In this document: positions 1-9,290 of the stretch, piece after piece
How the letters are laid out: the number at the start of each line of letters is the position of its first letter
Numbering within the stretch: position 1 is the stretch's first letter
Origin: Streptomyces sp. SAI-135
GTDB lineage: Bacteria > Actinomycetota > Actinomycetes > Streptomycetales > Streptomycetaceae
Reading direction: 5' to 3'
Assembly: GCF_029893805.1 (NCBI RefSeq)
Contig: NZ_JARXYP010000002.1
Coordinates: 1,426,001 to 1,490,000, forward strand
Length of the DNA stretch: 64,000 nt
Made by a program: the position numbers and the translations under genes
The notes under the pieces: generated by a model
Told to the model about the DNA's origin: nothing
The model's input: the letters and a program-made list of their open reading frames with translations, nothing else
Database searches by the model: none

Positions 1-2737
1 ACCGACCGCCTGGGCCGCGGGATTCGACGGCACCGGCACCAAGGTCGCCGTCCTGGACACCGGCATCGACACCGGCCACCCCGACCTCGCGGGCAAGGTG
101 GTCGCCGAGCAGGACTTCAGCGGCACCGGCACCACCACGGACAGGTTCGGGCACGGCACCCATGTGGCGTCCACCGTGGCCGGCAGCGGCGCCAGGTCGG
201 ACGGGAAGTACAAGGGCGTCGCGCCGGGCGCGCGGCTCCTGAACGGCAAGGTCCTCGACGACCAGGGCGGCGGCTCCGACTCCGGGATCATCGCCGGCAT
301 GGAGTGGGCGGTGGCCCAGGGCGCGGACGTGGTCAACCTCAGCCTCGGCGGCCCCGACTCCCCCGGCGTCGACCCGATGGAGGAGGCCGTCGACCGGCTC
401 TCCGCCGAGTCCGGCACCCTCTTCGTCATCGCGGCCGGCAACGACGGCCCCGGTGAGCGGACGGTCGGCTCCCCCGGCAGCGCCGCGTCCGCGCTCACCG
501 TGGGCGCGGTCGACAAGTCCGACGGCCTCGCCGAGTTCTCCAGCCGGGGCCCGCGGGTCGGCGACGGCGGGGTCAAGCCCGACCTGACCGCGCCGGGCGT
601 CGACATCACGGCCGCGGCCGCCGCCGGCAGCGTCCTGACGGAGTGGTACCCCTCCGACGTCCCCGGGTACCTCACCATCGAGGGCACCTCCATGGCCACC
701 CCGCATGTGGCGGGCGCCGCGGCGATCCTCGCCCAGCAGCACCCCGACTGGAGCGGTGAGCGTCTCAAGGCGGTGCTGACCGGTTCCGCGAAGCCGGGCA
801 CGTACAGCGCGTATCAGCAGGGCACCGGACGGGTCGACCTGGTCCGGGCGCTGGACGAGAGCGTCGTCACCGAGCAGGGCCCGCTCGACTTCGGGGTCCA
901 GCAGTGGCCGCACGCCGACGACCAGGCGCAGGCCAAGAAGCTCACCTACCGCAACCTCGGCTCCGAGCCGGTCACGCTCGACCTGTCGGTCGAGGCCTAC
1001 GGGGTGGACCGGAAACCCGCCGCCGAGGGCATGTTCACCGTCTCCCCGCAGCGGATCACCGTCCCGGCGGGCGGCGAGGCGAGCGCCGAGGTCACCGCTG
1101 ACACCCGCGTGGGCACCGTGGACGGCAGCTTCGGCGGCTCGGTCACGGCCACCTCCGGCGACGGCAAGGTGCGGGTGCGGTCCGCCGTGGGGGTGGACCG
1201 CGAGGTGGAGTCGTACGACCTGACGCTCAAGCACACCGACGAGGACGGCAGGGCGACCGGTGACGCCGTGACCTCCGTCGCGAGCCTGGCCGGCTCCTTC
1301 TACGCCGACTACGCCGACGAGCAGGACGGCGAACTGACGGTACGGCTGCCCAAGGCGGACTACCTCCTGACCGGGGTGATCCACCCGTCGGCCGCCTCCG
1401 ACCGGCATGCCGTGCTGGTCCAGCCCAGGCTGACCCTGGACAAGGACACGACCGTCGAGGTCGACGCCCGGCAGGCGAAGCCGGTGGACATCACCGTGCC
1501 GGACCCGGCGGCCGTGAACAACGACGCGGCGGTCATGGTCGAGTACGGGCGGGGCGAGGGCCGCGACGACGCCCATCTCGAGTTCCTGATGCCCACCTTC
1601 GAGGGCTCCCGCTTCGGGCGGCTCGGCCCGGACGACTCGGTGACGGGGCTGACGTCCCTGTTCTCCGGCGGCTGGGCCGGCAAGGCCAGGGACGGCAGGC
1701 CGGTCAACTATCACCTGGCCTGGTACCGGCAGGGCAGCCTGGACGGCTTCACCGTGACCGTCGCGCGCAGGCAGCTGGCGAAGGTGAACCTTGAGGTGGG
1801 CGAGTCGGTCGACGGCCGGCGCGCCCAGTCCGAGGTGACCCCGCACCTGCCCGACGGCCGCCTGGTGCCCGGCTACACCGACATGCGCGGCGACCTTCCG
1901 TACCGGAGCACCGAGTACATCCTCGACAACGGCGTGAAGTGGTCGGTGCGCACCTGGCAGCGCTTCGACCAGGGCCAGGACGCGGTCTTCGAGGGCTTCC
2001 TGATGCGCATGCCGAAGGCATGGAAGGCCGGCCGCACCTACGCCGAGCGGTTCGGGGTCGGTGTCTTCGGACCGGTCCTGAACGGCCCCGACGACCTCGG
2101 ACCGGGCAGGGGCTTCCCCGGTGTCGGCCGCGACGGGAACACCCTCAGGGTCTTCCTGCCGCTGTTCGGCGACGGCTCCGGGCACTGGGGCCTCAGCAAG
2201 CCGACCTCGATGACGGCCAGGCTGGAGGCGGACGGCAAGGAGATCGCCGACGACTACGGCATCCCGCCGACCGTCGAACCGACGGAGTACACCGTGCCCG
2301 CCGAGGACACCGCGTACAGGCTGACGCTCGACAACTCCCGTGACCCTGCCGTGTACCCGGTCAGCACCCGCGTCCATGCCGAGTGGACCTTCCGCTCGGC
2401 GAAGACCGCCGGGGGCGAGTTCGCCCCGGTGCCGCTGTCGACGGTCCGCTTCAGCCCCGAGCTGGCCCTGGACAGCACGGCGAAGGCGGGCAGGCGGTTC
2501 GAGGTGCCGTTCACCGTCGAGGGAGCGGCCGCGGGACAGCGCCCGGCGAAGCTCGCCTTCCAGGTGTCGTACGACGAGGGACGGACCTGGCAGCCGGCCA
2601 AGGCCGTCGGCGGCACGCACCTGTCGCTGAAGCACCCGGCGACGGCGGGTTCGGTCTCCCTGCGCGCGGAACTCACCGACCGGTCGGGCAACACCCTGAC
2701 CCAGACGATCGAAAGGGCCTATCTGACCACCCCGTGA
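1..2737 (+). CDS. S8 family serine peptidase (subtilase), 5' end outside window
   Basis: Secreted-type subtilisin-like endopeptidase. Reading is open from base 2, so the true start, signal peptide and propeptide lie to the left. All three catalytic motifs are visible: Asp in VLDTGID (codon at 56), His in GHGTHVA (codon at 152) and Ser in GTSMATPHVAGA (codon at 689), plus the oxyanion Asn in IAAGNDGP. After the protease domain, which ends about base 840, some 630 residues form a long beta-rich C-terminal extension, probably Ig-like domains used for substrate binding or surface retention; this size is usual for large Streptomyces S8 proteins. It ends in AYLTTP. The family is certain; the substrate is unknown. 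Confidence 0.95.
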   Translation, partial: PTAWAAGFDGTGTKVAVLDTGIDTGHPDLAGKVVAEQDFSGTGTTTDRFGHGTHVASTVAGSGARSDGKYKGVAPGARLLNGKVLDDQGGGSDSGIIAGMEWAVAQGADVVNLSLGGPDSPGVDPMEEAVDRLSAESGTLFVIAAGNDGPGERTVGSPGSAASALTVGAVDKSDGLAEFSSRGPRVGDGGVKPDLTAPGVDITAAAAAGSVLTEWYPSDVPGYLTIEGTSMATPHVAGAAAILAQQHPDWSGERLKAVLTGSAKPGTYSAYQQGTGRVDLVRALDESVVTEQGPLDFGVQQWPHADDQAQAKKLTYRNLGSEPVTLDLSVEAYGVDRKPAAEGMFTVSPQRITVPAGGEASAEVTADTRVGTVDGSFGGSVTATSGDGKVRVRSAVGVDREVESYDLTLKHTDEDGRATGDAVTSVASLAGSFYADYADEQDGELTVRLPKADYLLTGVIHPSAASDRHAVLVQPRLTLDKDTTVEVDARQAKPVDITVPDPAAVNNDAAVMVEYGRGEGRDDAHLEFLMPTFEGSRFGRLGPDDSVTGLTSLFSGGWAGKARDGRPVNYHLAWYRQGSLDGFTVTVARRQLAKVNLEVGESVDGRRAQSEVTPHLPDGRLVPGYTDMRGDLPYRSTEYILDNGVKWSVRTWQRFDQGQDAVFEGFLMRMPKAWKAGRTYAERFGVGVFGPVLNGPDDLGPGRGFPGVGRDGNTLRVFLPLFGDGSGHWGLSKPTSMTARLEADGKEIADDYGIPPTVEPTEYTVPAEDTAYRLTLDNSRDPAVYPVSTRVHAEWTFRSAKTAGGEFAPVPLSTVRFSPELALDSTAKAGRRFEVPFTVEGAAAGQRPAKLAFQVSYDEGRTWQPAKAVGGTHLSLKHPATAGSVSLRAELTDRSGNTLTQTIERAYLTTP

Positions 2738-2816
2738 CCCCTGACGGGCGCGGCTTCGCCCGGGACGGCCTCGCCGCTGTCCCGGGCGCGGGCGCGCCCG
2801 CGCCCGCGGCAGCCGG

Positions 2817-2975
2817 TCAGTCTCCGCAGGCGCACCCTGCGGCGGCCTTGTCCGGGGTGTCGGCGTCGGCCTTGACCACGTACACCTCCCAGGGCTCCTT
2901 GTCCTGGAGGGCGTAGCAGCACGAGGTGTCACGCTCCTCGAACGCGGCCAGGCCGGCCTCCCTCAGCCGGGTGAG
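2817..2975 (-). pseudogene. Remnant of an ArsI/CadI-type metalloenzyme (C-terminal piece)
   Basis: Read on the minus strand, this piece gives RLREAGLAAF, then SCCYALQDK, EPWEVYVV and a cysteine-bearing tail ending GCACGD. That matches my memory of the C-terminal third of ArsI/CadI vicinal-oxygen-chelate proteins (organoarsenical lyase / cadmium-induced protein). In intact members about eight residues (VWVDGPDG-like) sit between QDK and EPWEVY; here they are missing, an in-frame deletion. No upstream part of the domain is found: sequence before RLREAGL is unrelated and runs into the neighbouring protease control region. A short functional protein from an upstream ATG near 3047 is possible but unlikely. 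It is the only gene-like content of the 330-base gap. Confidence 0.6.
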
Positions 2976-3070
2976 AGCTGAACCCGGCACAGGCCGAGGG
3001 CCGTCTACCCGTGCCGGGCGCGGCCGGGCAGACTGGAGCGTCGGCACTCAGCGCTCCCGGGGGGGGCTTC

Positions 3071-3970
3071 GTGATCAGAGCACGCCGTAGCGGCACCAGA
3101 CGTCCACGACTGATCGCCTCGCTGGCGGGCCTGCTGGCGGGGAGCGCGCTCGCCGTCTGCGGAACCGGCGCGGCCGCGGCACCCGCGGTCGGCTCCGCAC
3201 CCTCCACCGCCTCGCTGTCCGGCGCGGCCTCGGCCCTCGGGTCCCTGGGAATCGCCGGGACGACCTGGGCGGTCGACGAGCGCACCGGACAGCTGCGGGT
3301 CCTGGCGGACTCCACGGTCGCGGAAGCGGACCTGTCCACGATCCGCCGGGCCACCGGGCGTTTCCCGGGCGCCGCGACCGTCGAACGGCTCGACGGCCGG
3401 CTGCGCACCTTCGTGTCCGGTGGCGACGGCGTCCACGCCTCCGGCCGGCGCTGTTCTGCCGGGGTCAACGTGCGCGGCGGCACCACGTACTACTTCCTCA
3501 CGGCCGGCCACTGCACCGACGGCCTGCCCACCTGGTACACCAGCTCCGCCCTGACCACGCAGATCGGCCCCACCACCGGCACCAGCTTCCCCGGCAACGA
3601 CTTCGGAGTGGTGCGGTACGCCAACCCGGACGTACCGCACCCCGGCACCATCGGGACCGTGGACGTCACCGGCACCGCCTCCGCCTTCGTCGGACAGAGC
3701 GTCTGCCGACGGGGAGCGACCACGGGAGTGCGCTGCGGTGTGGTCACCGCGCTGAACGCAACCGTCAACTACGGGGACGGCAGCAGCGTTTCCGGACTGA
3801 TCCGGACCAACATCTGCGCCGAGCCGGGCGACAGCGGCGGACCGCTCTACGCCGGCGACAAGGTCATCGGCATCCTCTCCGGCGGTTCCGGAAACTGCTC
3901 CACGGGAGGCACCACCTACTACCAGCCGATCCAGGAAGTGCTGAACGCCTACGGCCTGTCCGTCTACTGA
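3071..3970 (+). CDS. Streptogrisin-like S1 (chymotrypsin-fold) secreted protease
   Basis: Extracellular serine protease made as a pre-pro-protein. From the GTG at 3071 the product is 299 residues, the usual length of streptogrisin A/B precursors; a further in-frame start at 3011 would add 20 atypical residues. An Arg-rich signal peptide is followed by a propeptide (about residues 40-110, with [15 protein letters not shown] typical of alpha-lytic/streptogrisin pro-regions). The triad is His147 (LTAGHC), Asp177 (GNDFGVVR) and Ser255 ([10 protein letters not shown]). Paired cysteines flank the His and Ser. Its stop overlaps the convergent esterase stop by 7 bases, so there is no room for a terminator between the two. 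Confidence 0.93.
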   Translation: MIRARRSGTRRPRLIASLAGLLAGSALAVCGTGAAAAPAVGSAPSTASLSGAASALGSLGIAGTTWAVDERTGQLRVLADSTVAEADLSTIRRATGRFPGAATVERLDGRLRTFVSGGDGVHASGRRCSAGVNVRGGTTYYFLTAGHCTDGLPTWYTSSALTTQIGPTTGTSFPGNDFGVVRYANPDVPHPGTIGTVDVTGTASAFVGQSVCRRGATTGVRCGVVTALNATVNYGDGSSVSGLIRTNICAEPGDSGGPLYAGDKVIGILSGGSGNCSTGGTTYYQPIQEVLNAYGLSVY

Positions 3971-5421
3971 CGGGTCGCTGCGGGCCCCTTCCGTCGCCCG
4001 TCCAGGGAGCAGTCGTTCGCCGACGCCACGGCCTCCGCCCGCGCGGGCAGGGCCACGGTCCCGGAGGCGGGTGGCCGCCGGCCCGAGCCGAGCCAGCGTT
4101 CGAGTGCCGTGAACGCCGTGCGGTAGCAGGGTGCGAGGGGGCGCAGCCGGTCAGGGAACAGGTCGGCCAGGGCGTCGGCGTGGGTCCCTGCCTCCACCCG
4201 GTAGTAGCGGTGCAGCCCGCCGCGTCCGGCGTCGCGCACCATACGAGCGTAGACGTCGGAGTCCTGACTGATGGGCAGCAGGACGTCCAGGGTGCCGTGC
4301 AAGGTGATCAGCGGTTTGCCGATCCGTCCGGTCAGGCCGATCCTCGCGACGGCCTGCCGGACCTCCTCCGGCCGGGTGGCGTAGTCGTAGTCGGCGTCGC
4401 AGGCCGGGGTGCCCGTCGTGCAGTACGGCGTCCCGGCCTCCGTCGCCCCGTCGAAGCCGGGGTCGAGTTCCTCCCGGTAGATGCGCTGGGTCAGGTCCCA
4501 GTAGACCTGGTGGTGATACGGCCACAGGAACTCCGACCCGGCCGGGAAACCGGCGGCGTGCAGGGCCTCCTGCGCCTGCCGGGCGCCCGGGCCGCCGGCG
4601 GCGTACACCGGGTAGTGGCGCAGCGCCCGGGGCAGGAAGTCCAGCAGGGTGGGTCCGTCGGAGCGCCACAGGGTGCCCTCCCAGTCGACTCCGCCGTCGT
4701 AGAGCTCGGGGTGGTTCTCCAGTTGCCAGCGCACCAGGTATCCGCCGTTGGACATGCCGGTCACCAGGGTGCGTGACGGGGGGCGGTGGTAGCGCCGGGC
4801 GACCGTGACCCGGGCGGCCCGGGTGAGCTGGGTGAGCCGGTCGTTCCACTCGGCGACGGCGTCACCGGGCGATCTCCCGTCGCGGTGGAAGGTCAGGCCG
4901 GTATTGCCCTTGTCGGTGGCCGCGTAGGCATAGCCGCGGGAGAGCACGGAGTCGGCGATGGCGCGGTCGTTGGCGTACTGCTCGCGGTTTCCGGGGGTGC
5001 CGGCGACCACCAGGCCGCCGTTCCACCGGTCGGGCAGGCGGATCACGAACTGGGAGTCGTGTCTCCAGCCGTGGTTGGTGTTGGTGGTGGAGGTGTCGGG
5101 GAAGTAGCCGTCGATCTGGATGCCGGGCACTCCGCTGGGGACGGTCAGGTCCTTCGCCGTCAGTCCGGCCCAGTCGGCCGGGTCGGTGTGCCCTGAAGCG
5201 ACGGTGCCGGCCGTGGTCAACTCGGCCAGACACGCCGTCTGCTGGTGTTCGGCCCCCGGAACGCGGAGCTGCGCCCGGTGCGCGCAGTGACCGCCGGGCC
5301 CCTCCGTCGCGGCGGTGGCCGGAAGGGGGGTGAGCACGAGCGCGGCCACGCCGACGACGATCGGAACGCGGTGGCGCCGGGGACGCCGTGGGCGTGCGGG
5401 AGAGCTGGAGGAGCGACGCAT
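3964..5421 (-). CDS. Secreted alpha/beta hydrolase, tannase / hydroxybutyrate-oligomer hydrolase type
   Basis: Exported esterase of the alpha/beta-hydrolase fold. I place the start at the ATG at 5421 ([10 protein letters not shown]), since GGAGG lies 7 bases ahead; the ATG at 5445 lacks a ribosome site. An Arg-rich N-terminus and hydrophobic segment ending near TAATE form the signal peptide. The nucleophile elbow GMSNGG, an Asp in [10 protein letters not shown] and a His in EAGTHAD supply a plausible triad. The wording of the core ([19 protein letters not shown]) recalls tannase/feruloyl esterase or 3-hydroxybutyrate oligomer hydrolase relatives, between which I cannot decide. Six or so cysteines suggest disulfides, consistent with secretion. 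Confidence 0.8.
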   Translation of the reverse strand: MRRSSSSPARPRRPRRHRVPIVVGVAALVLTPLPATAATEGPGGHCAHRAQLRVPGAEHQQTACLAELTTAGTVASGHTDPADWAGLTAKDLTVPSGVPGIQIDGYFPDTSTTNTNHGWRHDSQFVIRLPDRWNGGLVVAGTPGNREQYANDRAIADSVLSRGYAYAATDKGNTGLTFHRDGRSPGDAVAEWNDRLTQLTRAARVTVARRYHRPPSRTLVTGMSNGGYLVRWQLENHPELYDGGVDWEGTLWRSDGPTLLDFLPRALRHYPVYAAGGPGARQAQEALHAAGFPAGSEFLWPYHHQVYWDLTQRIYREELDPGFDGATEAGTPYCTTGTPACDADYDYATRPEEVRQAVARIGLTGRIGKPLITLHGTLDVLLPISQDSDVYARMVRDAGRGGLHRYYRVEAGTHADALADLFPDRLRPLAPCYRTAFTALERWLGSGRRPPASGTVALPARAEAVASANDCSLDGRRKGPAATRQ

Positions 5422-5597
5422 CAGTGTGCCTCCGAGAGGACGCATACGAGGATGCGCGGGACACTAGGGCCCCACCCCGCCCCGGAACATGGGGTGGTGA
5501 ACCACCATCAGCCCACCGGTGATGGTGCGGAACACCATGCCGGATCGAGAGTCCGGTTCTGCCCCACGAGGGCGGGCCGCGCGCCGGGAGGGTGCCG

Positions 5598-6176
5598 TCA
5601 GAGCACGGCGAGCCGGTCCACCAGCAGGTCCAGCCTCTGCTCGGTGTACTCCGGTGGCAGGCGGCCTGCTCGGGACAGGGTGGCCAGGCCGTGCAGGGAC
5701 GCCCAGAACAGCTCGGTGAACACTCCCGGGTGGACGCCGTCGCCGGCGGCCTCGCCCAGGCTCTCCAGCAGAGCGGCGAAAGCGTCCTTGAGCTGGGGCG
5801 GGGTGTCCTCCCGGGCGAACGCCAGACCGCCGTCGAGCTGGAAGATCGCGTCGTAGACCGCCGGCTTGCGGTCCGCGAAGTCGAGGTAGGCGCGCGCGAG
5901 GGCGAGGATCCGCGCGCGCGGGCCGTCCGCGGCGGCGGCCGCGGCCCGCACCGCCGCGGCCAGCTCCGAAGCGCCCTCCAGGGCGACGGCGCCGATGATC
6001 TCCCGCTTGCCGCGGAAGTGGCTGTAGAGGACGGGCTGGCTGTACTCGATGCGCTCGGCGAGCCGGCGGGTGGTGACCGCGTCCCAGCCCTGCTGCTCGG
6101 CGAGTTCCCGGGCCGTCGCCACGATGAGGCGCTCGCGCTCCGCCCGTTCGCGCTGCTTGCGATCCTGTACCGACAT
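5598..6176 (-). CDS. TetR family transcriptional regulator
   Basis: A 192-residue one-component repressor. The N-terminal helix-turn-helix (RLIVATARELAEQQGWDAVTT ... IEYSQPVLYSHFRGKREII) is a clear TetR signature, and the C-terminal ligand-binding part resembles the WHG-type TetR_C domain. It is divergent from the DUF1772 membrane gene; the shared 107-base gap carries two related palindromes (6185-6199 and 6235-6250) overlapping the -35 regions of opposed promoters, so it most likely represses both itself and its neighbour. The inducing ligand cannot be read from the sequence. Start at ATG 6176, a few bases from the nearest operator. Confidence 0.92.
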   Translation of the reverse strand: MSVQDRKQRERAERERLIVATARELAEQQGWDAVTTRRLAERIEYSQPVLYSHFRGKREIIGAVALEGASELAAAVRAAAAAADGPRARILALARAYLDFADRKPAVYDAIFQLDGGLAFAREDTPPQLKDAFAALLESLGEAAGDGVHPGVFTELFWASLHGLATLSRAGRLPPEYTEQRLDLLVDRLAVL

Positions 6177-6184
6177 GCCTGGAT

Positions 6185-6250
6185 TCTAGCACTGCTAGAC
6201 AATCGAGCGTCAGCAGTACTAGTGTCGCCTTATTCGCTAGCAACGCTAGA
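6185..6250. promoter_or_regulatory. Twin palindromic operators on face-to-face promoters (TetR / DUF1772)
   Basis: Operator 1 at 6185-6199 is a perfect 7-1-7 palindrome (TCTAGCA-C-TGCTAGA). Operator 2 at 6235-6250 (CGCTAGCAACGCTAGA) matches it at 12 of 16 positions. Between them lie opposed promoter-like elements: plus strand TAGACA (6196-6201), 18 bases, TAGTGT (6220-6225); minus strand TTGCTA (6243-6238), 16 bases, TAGTAC (6221-6216). Each operator covers one -35 box and the two -10 boxes overlap. The palindromes are seen directly; promoter assignment is inference. Confidence 0.7.
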
Positions 6251-6283
6251 TCTCAGATGTCGGAGTCAGTAGGGGGCAGGACC

Positions 6284-6730
6284 ATGCTCATCGCACTCGA
6301 GGTCGTCACCACCGTGGTCGTGGGCGTGATGGTGGGGGTGGAGTTCTCCGTCGCCTTCGTCATGAACCCGATCCTCAACGCGCTTCCCGAGGACAGCGCC
6401 CAACGCGGCCACGCCCACGGCGGCCGCATGCTCGGCGCCGTGATGCCGTTCTGGTACATCGGCTCGCTGGTCCTCGCCGCGCTCTGGGCCGTCGCCGGAC
6501 GGCAGCACGACGGCACCGGGCTCGTCGTCACCGCCGCCGGACTGCTCCTCCTCAGCGTCGTCATGTCGATTCTGCTGCTCGTCCCGATCAACAACCGGAA
6601 CAAGACCTGGACGCCCGAGACGCGGCCCGCCGACTGGAAGCAGCAGCTGAACCGCTGGGAGCGCCTCCACTACGTCCGCGTCGCCGTCATCGTCGCCGCC
6701 TTCGCCCTGCTGGCCACCGCCCTCACCTGA
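6284..6730 (+). CDS. DUF1772 integral membrane protein
   Basis: A small membrane protein of about 148 residues with four hydrophobic segments (roughly residues 4-24, 50-70, 78-98 and 128-147). Conserved DUF1772 traits are visible: the N-terminal GVEFSVAFVMNPIL, the PFWYIGS stretch and the loop LLLVPINNRNKTW, followed by W..LNRWERLHYVR. The family includes anthrone-oxygenase-like proteins, but most members have no assigned reaction. Start: ATG 6284 has a GGGGGCAGG stretch just upstream; the ATG at 6257 sits almost on the operator and has none. It is probably under control of the divergent TetR. Confidence 0.85.
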   Translation: MLIALEVVTTVVVGVMVGVEFSVAFVMNPILNALPEDSAQRGHAHGGRMLGAVMPFWYIGSLVLAALWAVAGRQHDGTGLVVTAAGLLLLSVVMSILLLVPINNRNKTWTPETRPADWKQQLNRWERLHYVRVAVIVAAFALLATALT

Positions 6731-6754
6731 ACGGAGCAGCCGGAGCGGTGCGGG

Positions 6755-7183
6755 TCAGGACCCGGCGAGGAAGGTGAGACGCACCTTGCGCTGCGGGTTG
6801 TCCCTGTTGGTGTCCACCAGGCACACCGACTGCCAAGTACCCAGCTCCAGCCGTCCGTTCACCACCGGCAGCGTGGCGTGCGGAGGCACGATCGCCGGCA
6901 TGACGTGGTCGCGGCCGTGGCCGGGGCTGCCGTGGCGGTGCTGCCAGCGGTCGTCGGCCGGGAGGAGGGTGTGCAGGGCGGCCAGGAGGTCGTCGTCGCT
7001 GCCGGCGCCCGTCTCGATGATCGCCACGCCTGCCGTCGCGTGCGGGACGAAGACGTTGAGGAGGCCGTCACGGCCCGCGGCGGCCTCCCTCAGGAAGGCC
7101 TCGCAGTCGCCGGTGAGGTCGACGATCCGCTCCGACGAACCGGAGGCGACGTTCAGGACTCGGGTGGTGAAAGCGTCTGACAT
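6755..7183 (-). CDS. yjbQ: YjbQ family protein (UPF0047, secondary thiamine-phosphate synthase-like)
   Basis: Soluble 142-residue protein of the YjbQ/UPF0047 family, whose members show weak thiamine-phosphate synthase activity; the true role is unsettled. Family hallmarks are present: NVFVPHATAGVAIIE, DDLLAAL, the HGRDHVMPAIVPPH block and the C-terminal LGTWQSVCLVDTNRDNPQRKV. The conserved His and Glu residues are thought to line a metal or substrate site. I start at ATG 7183, preceded by GGATGGGAGC and giving a normal length; the earlier start at 7222 adds a Gly/Glu-rich tail. It converges with the DUF1772 gene with a 24-base gap. Confidence 0.9.
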   Translation of the reverse strand: MSDAFTTRVLNVASGSSERIVDLTGDCEAFLREAAAGRDGLLNVFVPHATAGVAIIETGAGSDDDLLAALHTLLPADDRWQHRHGSPGHGRDHVMPAIVPPHATLPVVNGRLELGTWQSVCLVDTNRDNPQRKVRLTFLAGS

Positions 7184-7326
7184 GCTCCCATCCTCACCCC
7201 TCCCGCCGGATTCACTCGTCATGCACGGCCCGTTCCGCCAAGCGCGCTGGCGCCGATCCCCAAGAAGCCACGCCTCCCGCAGGCCGCCCCGGGAAGATCC
7301 ACGACCTCACCGCGGTTGGTAGAAGG

Positions 7327-8403
7327 GTGAACAACACGTGCGAGGTCGAGGTAGTAGTCGTAGGCGCCGGCCAGGCAGGTCTGTCCAGCGCCTATCACCT
7401 GCGCCGCACCGGTTTCGAGCCGGAGCGGGACTTCGTGGTGCTGGACCACGCCCCCGCCGCGGGCGGCGCCTGGCAGTTCCGGTGGCCGTCGCTGACCTAC
7501 GGCAAGGTCCACGGGATGCACGCGCTGCCGGGGATGGAGCTCACGGATGCCGATCCGGAGCGGCCCTCGTCGCAGGTGATCGCCGAGTACTTCACGGCGT
7601 ACGAGCGGGCCTTCGACCTGCGGGTCCGGCGCCCCGTCGACGTCCGCGCGGTGCGCGAGGGCAGTGACGGCAGGCTGCTCGTGGAGACCTCGGACGGTGT
7701 CTGGTCGACGCGGGCGCTGATCAACGCGACCGGCACCTGGGACCGGCCGTTCTGGCCGCGCTATCCCGGCCAGGAGACCTTCCGGGGGCGGCAGTTGCAC
7801 ACCGCCCAGTACCCCGGGCCCGAGGCGTTCGCCGGGCTGCGGGTGGTCGTGGTGGGCGGGGGCGCCTCCGGCACCCAGCACCTCATGGAGCTCGCCCCGT
7901 ACGCCGCCGCCACCACCTGGGTGACCAGGCGCGAGCCGGTGTTCCGCGAGGGCCCCTTCACCGAGGACGTCGGACGCGAGGCCGTGGCGCTGGTCGAGGA
8001 GCGGGTACGGCAGGGACTGCCGCCGAAGAGCGTGGTCTCGGTGACCGGACTGCCGCTGAACGACGCGGTCCGGCAGGCGATCGCGGACGGGGTCCTCGAC
8101 CGGCAGCCCATGTTCGACCGGATCACGGCCGAGGGCGTGGACTGGAACGACGGGCGGCACGTGGACGCCGATGTGATCCTGTGGGCGACCGGGTTCCGGC
8201 CCGCCATCGAGCACCTGGCCCCACTGAAGCTGCGCGAGCCCGGTGGCGGGATCCGGGTCGAGGGCACGCGTGCGGTCGCCGACCCCCGGGTCCATCTCGT
8301 CGGATACGGTCCGTCGGCGAGCACCATCGGCGCCAACCGGGCGGGCCGTGCGGCCGTGCGGGACATCAGGCGGCTGCTGACGGCGGTGCCCGCCGCTGCC
8401 TGA
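7327..8403 (+). CDS. FAD-dependent monooxygenase-like oxidoreductase (CzcO/flavoprotein type)
   Basis: A 358-residue flavoprotein with two Rossmann motifs: FAD-binding VVVVGAGQAGLSSAY at the N-terminus and NADPH-type VVVVGGGASGTQHL about residue 177. ATGTWDRPFWPRYPG lies between them and WATGFRPAIEHL near residue 295 is the usual ATG motif of flavin monooxygenases and thioredoxin-reductase-like enzymes. This suits class B-like hydroxylases (CzcO family), which oxygenate small organics, but the substrate is unknown. Start is a GTG with AGAAGG close ahead. It is divergent from YjbQ and converges on the MltG-like gene after a 21-base gap. Confidence 0.88.
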   Translation: MNNTCEVEVVVVGAGQAGLSSAYHLRRTGFEPERDFVVLDHAPAAGGAWQFRWPSLTYGKVHGMHALPGMELTDADPERPSSQVIAEYFTAYERAFDLRVRRPVDVRAVREGSDGRLLVETSDGVWSTRALINATGTWDRPFWPRYPGQETFRGRQLHTAQYPGPEAFAGLRVVVVGGGASGTQHLMELAPYAAATTWVTRREPVFREGPFTEDVGREAVALVEERVRQGLPPKSVVSVTGLPLNDAVRQAIADGVLDRQPMFDRITAEGVDWNDGRHVDADVILWATGFRPAIEHLAPLKLREPGGGIRVEGTRAVADPRVHLVGYGPSASTIGANRAGRAAVRDIRRLLTAVPAAA

Positions 8404-8424
8404 CGGCCCGTCACTCGCGGCTTC

Positions 8425-9264
8425 TCAGGACGGGTTGCGTTGGTTCTTGTTGAACTCGGCGACGTTGCGCCGGTGTTCCTCGAAACTGTTGGTGAACCGG
8501 GTGTCCCCCGGCTTCACCGTGACGAAGTACAGCCAGTCCCCCGGCGTGGGGTTGATCGCCGCGCGCATCGCGTCCTCGCCCGGGTTGTCGATCGGGGTCG
8601 GCGGCAGGCCCATGCGCTGGTACGAGTTGTAGGGGCTGTCGATGCGGAGGTCGGAGCCGGTCGTGCGCAGGGTGGAGCGGTTCAGCGCGTAGTTGATGGT
8701 GGAGTCCATCTGCAAGGGCATCCCGCGCTCCAGGCGGTTGAAGACGACCCGGGCCACCTTTCCCATGTCGGCCTTGTTCGCCGCCTCGGCCTGGACGATG
8801 CTCGCGATGGTGACCGCCTGGTAGACGTTCATCGCGTTGCGCTGGGCGCCGGCCGCGATGGGAGCGCCGTTGAACTTCTTGTTCGCGGTGTCGACCATGA
8901 ACGAGAGCAGCGCCTCTGGCGTCGCCCTCCTCCCGTTGCGCTCCAGCGGATACGTCGCCGGGAAGAGGTAGCCCTCCGGATTGCCCTCCGCGTCGGCGGG
9001 CAGGTGGAGGTCCGCCTTGGCCAGGGACTTCTTGGCGGTGCCCGGCGGCTGGGCGAGGGCCTTGTCGACGGCGTCGTAGACCTGCCCGGCCCGCCAGCCC
9101 TCCGGGATCACCAGGGTGGCGGACTCCTTCTCCCCCTCGCCCTGCAGGCTCAGCAGCGGCACCGCCACGGCGGTGCCGGCCACGACGGCCCCGGTCGCGA
9201 TGAGGACGAGTCGGCCCCGGCGCGTCAGTCGAATCGTGCTCCGTGGCGGAGTGTTCCTGTGCAT
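8425..9264 (-). CDS. mltG: Endolytic transglycosylase MltG-like protein (short form)
   Basis: Membrane-anchored lytic transglycosylase that cuts nascent glycan strands in the wall. A single N-terminal membrane segment (LVLIATGAVVAGTAVAVPLL) precedes a truncated LysM-like part and the YceG domain. Key motifs are present: EGYLFPATYPL, ASIVQAEA (catalytic Glu), ARVVFNRLERGMPLQMDSTINYAL and the GLPPTPIDNPG box. At 279 residues it is far shorter than the main Streptomyces MltG, which carries a long disordered cytoplasmic region, so this is probably an accessory paralogue. No ribosome site precedes the ATG at 9264, so a leaderless transcript is possible. Confidence 0.9.
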   Translation of the reverse strand: MHRNTPPRSTIRLTRRGRLVLIATGAVVAGTAVAVPLLSLQGEGEKESATLVIPEGWRAGQVYDAVDKALAQPPGTAKKSLAKADLHLPADAEGNPEGYLFPATYPLERNGRRATPEALLSFMVDTANKKFNGAPIAAGAQRNAMNVYQAVTIASIVQAEAANKADMGKVARVVFNRLERGMPLQMDSTINYALNRSTLRTTGSDLRIDSPYNSYQRMGLPPTPIDNPGEDAMRAAINPTPGDWLYFVTVKPGDTRFTNSFEEHRRNVAEFNKNQRNPS

Positions 9265-9290
9265 GCGGGCACGGTAACCCGCATAACGTT

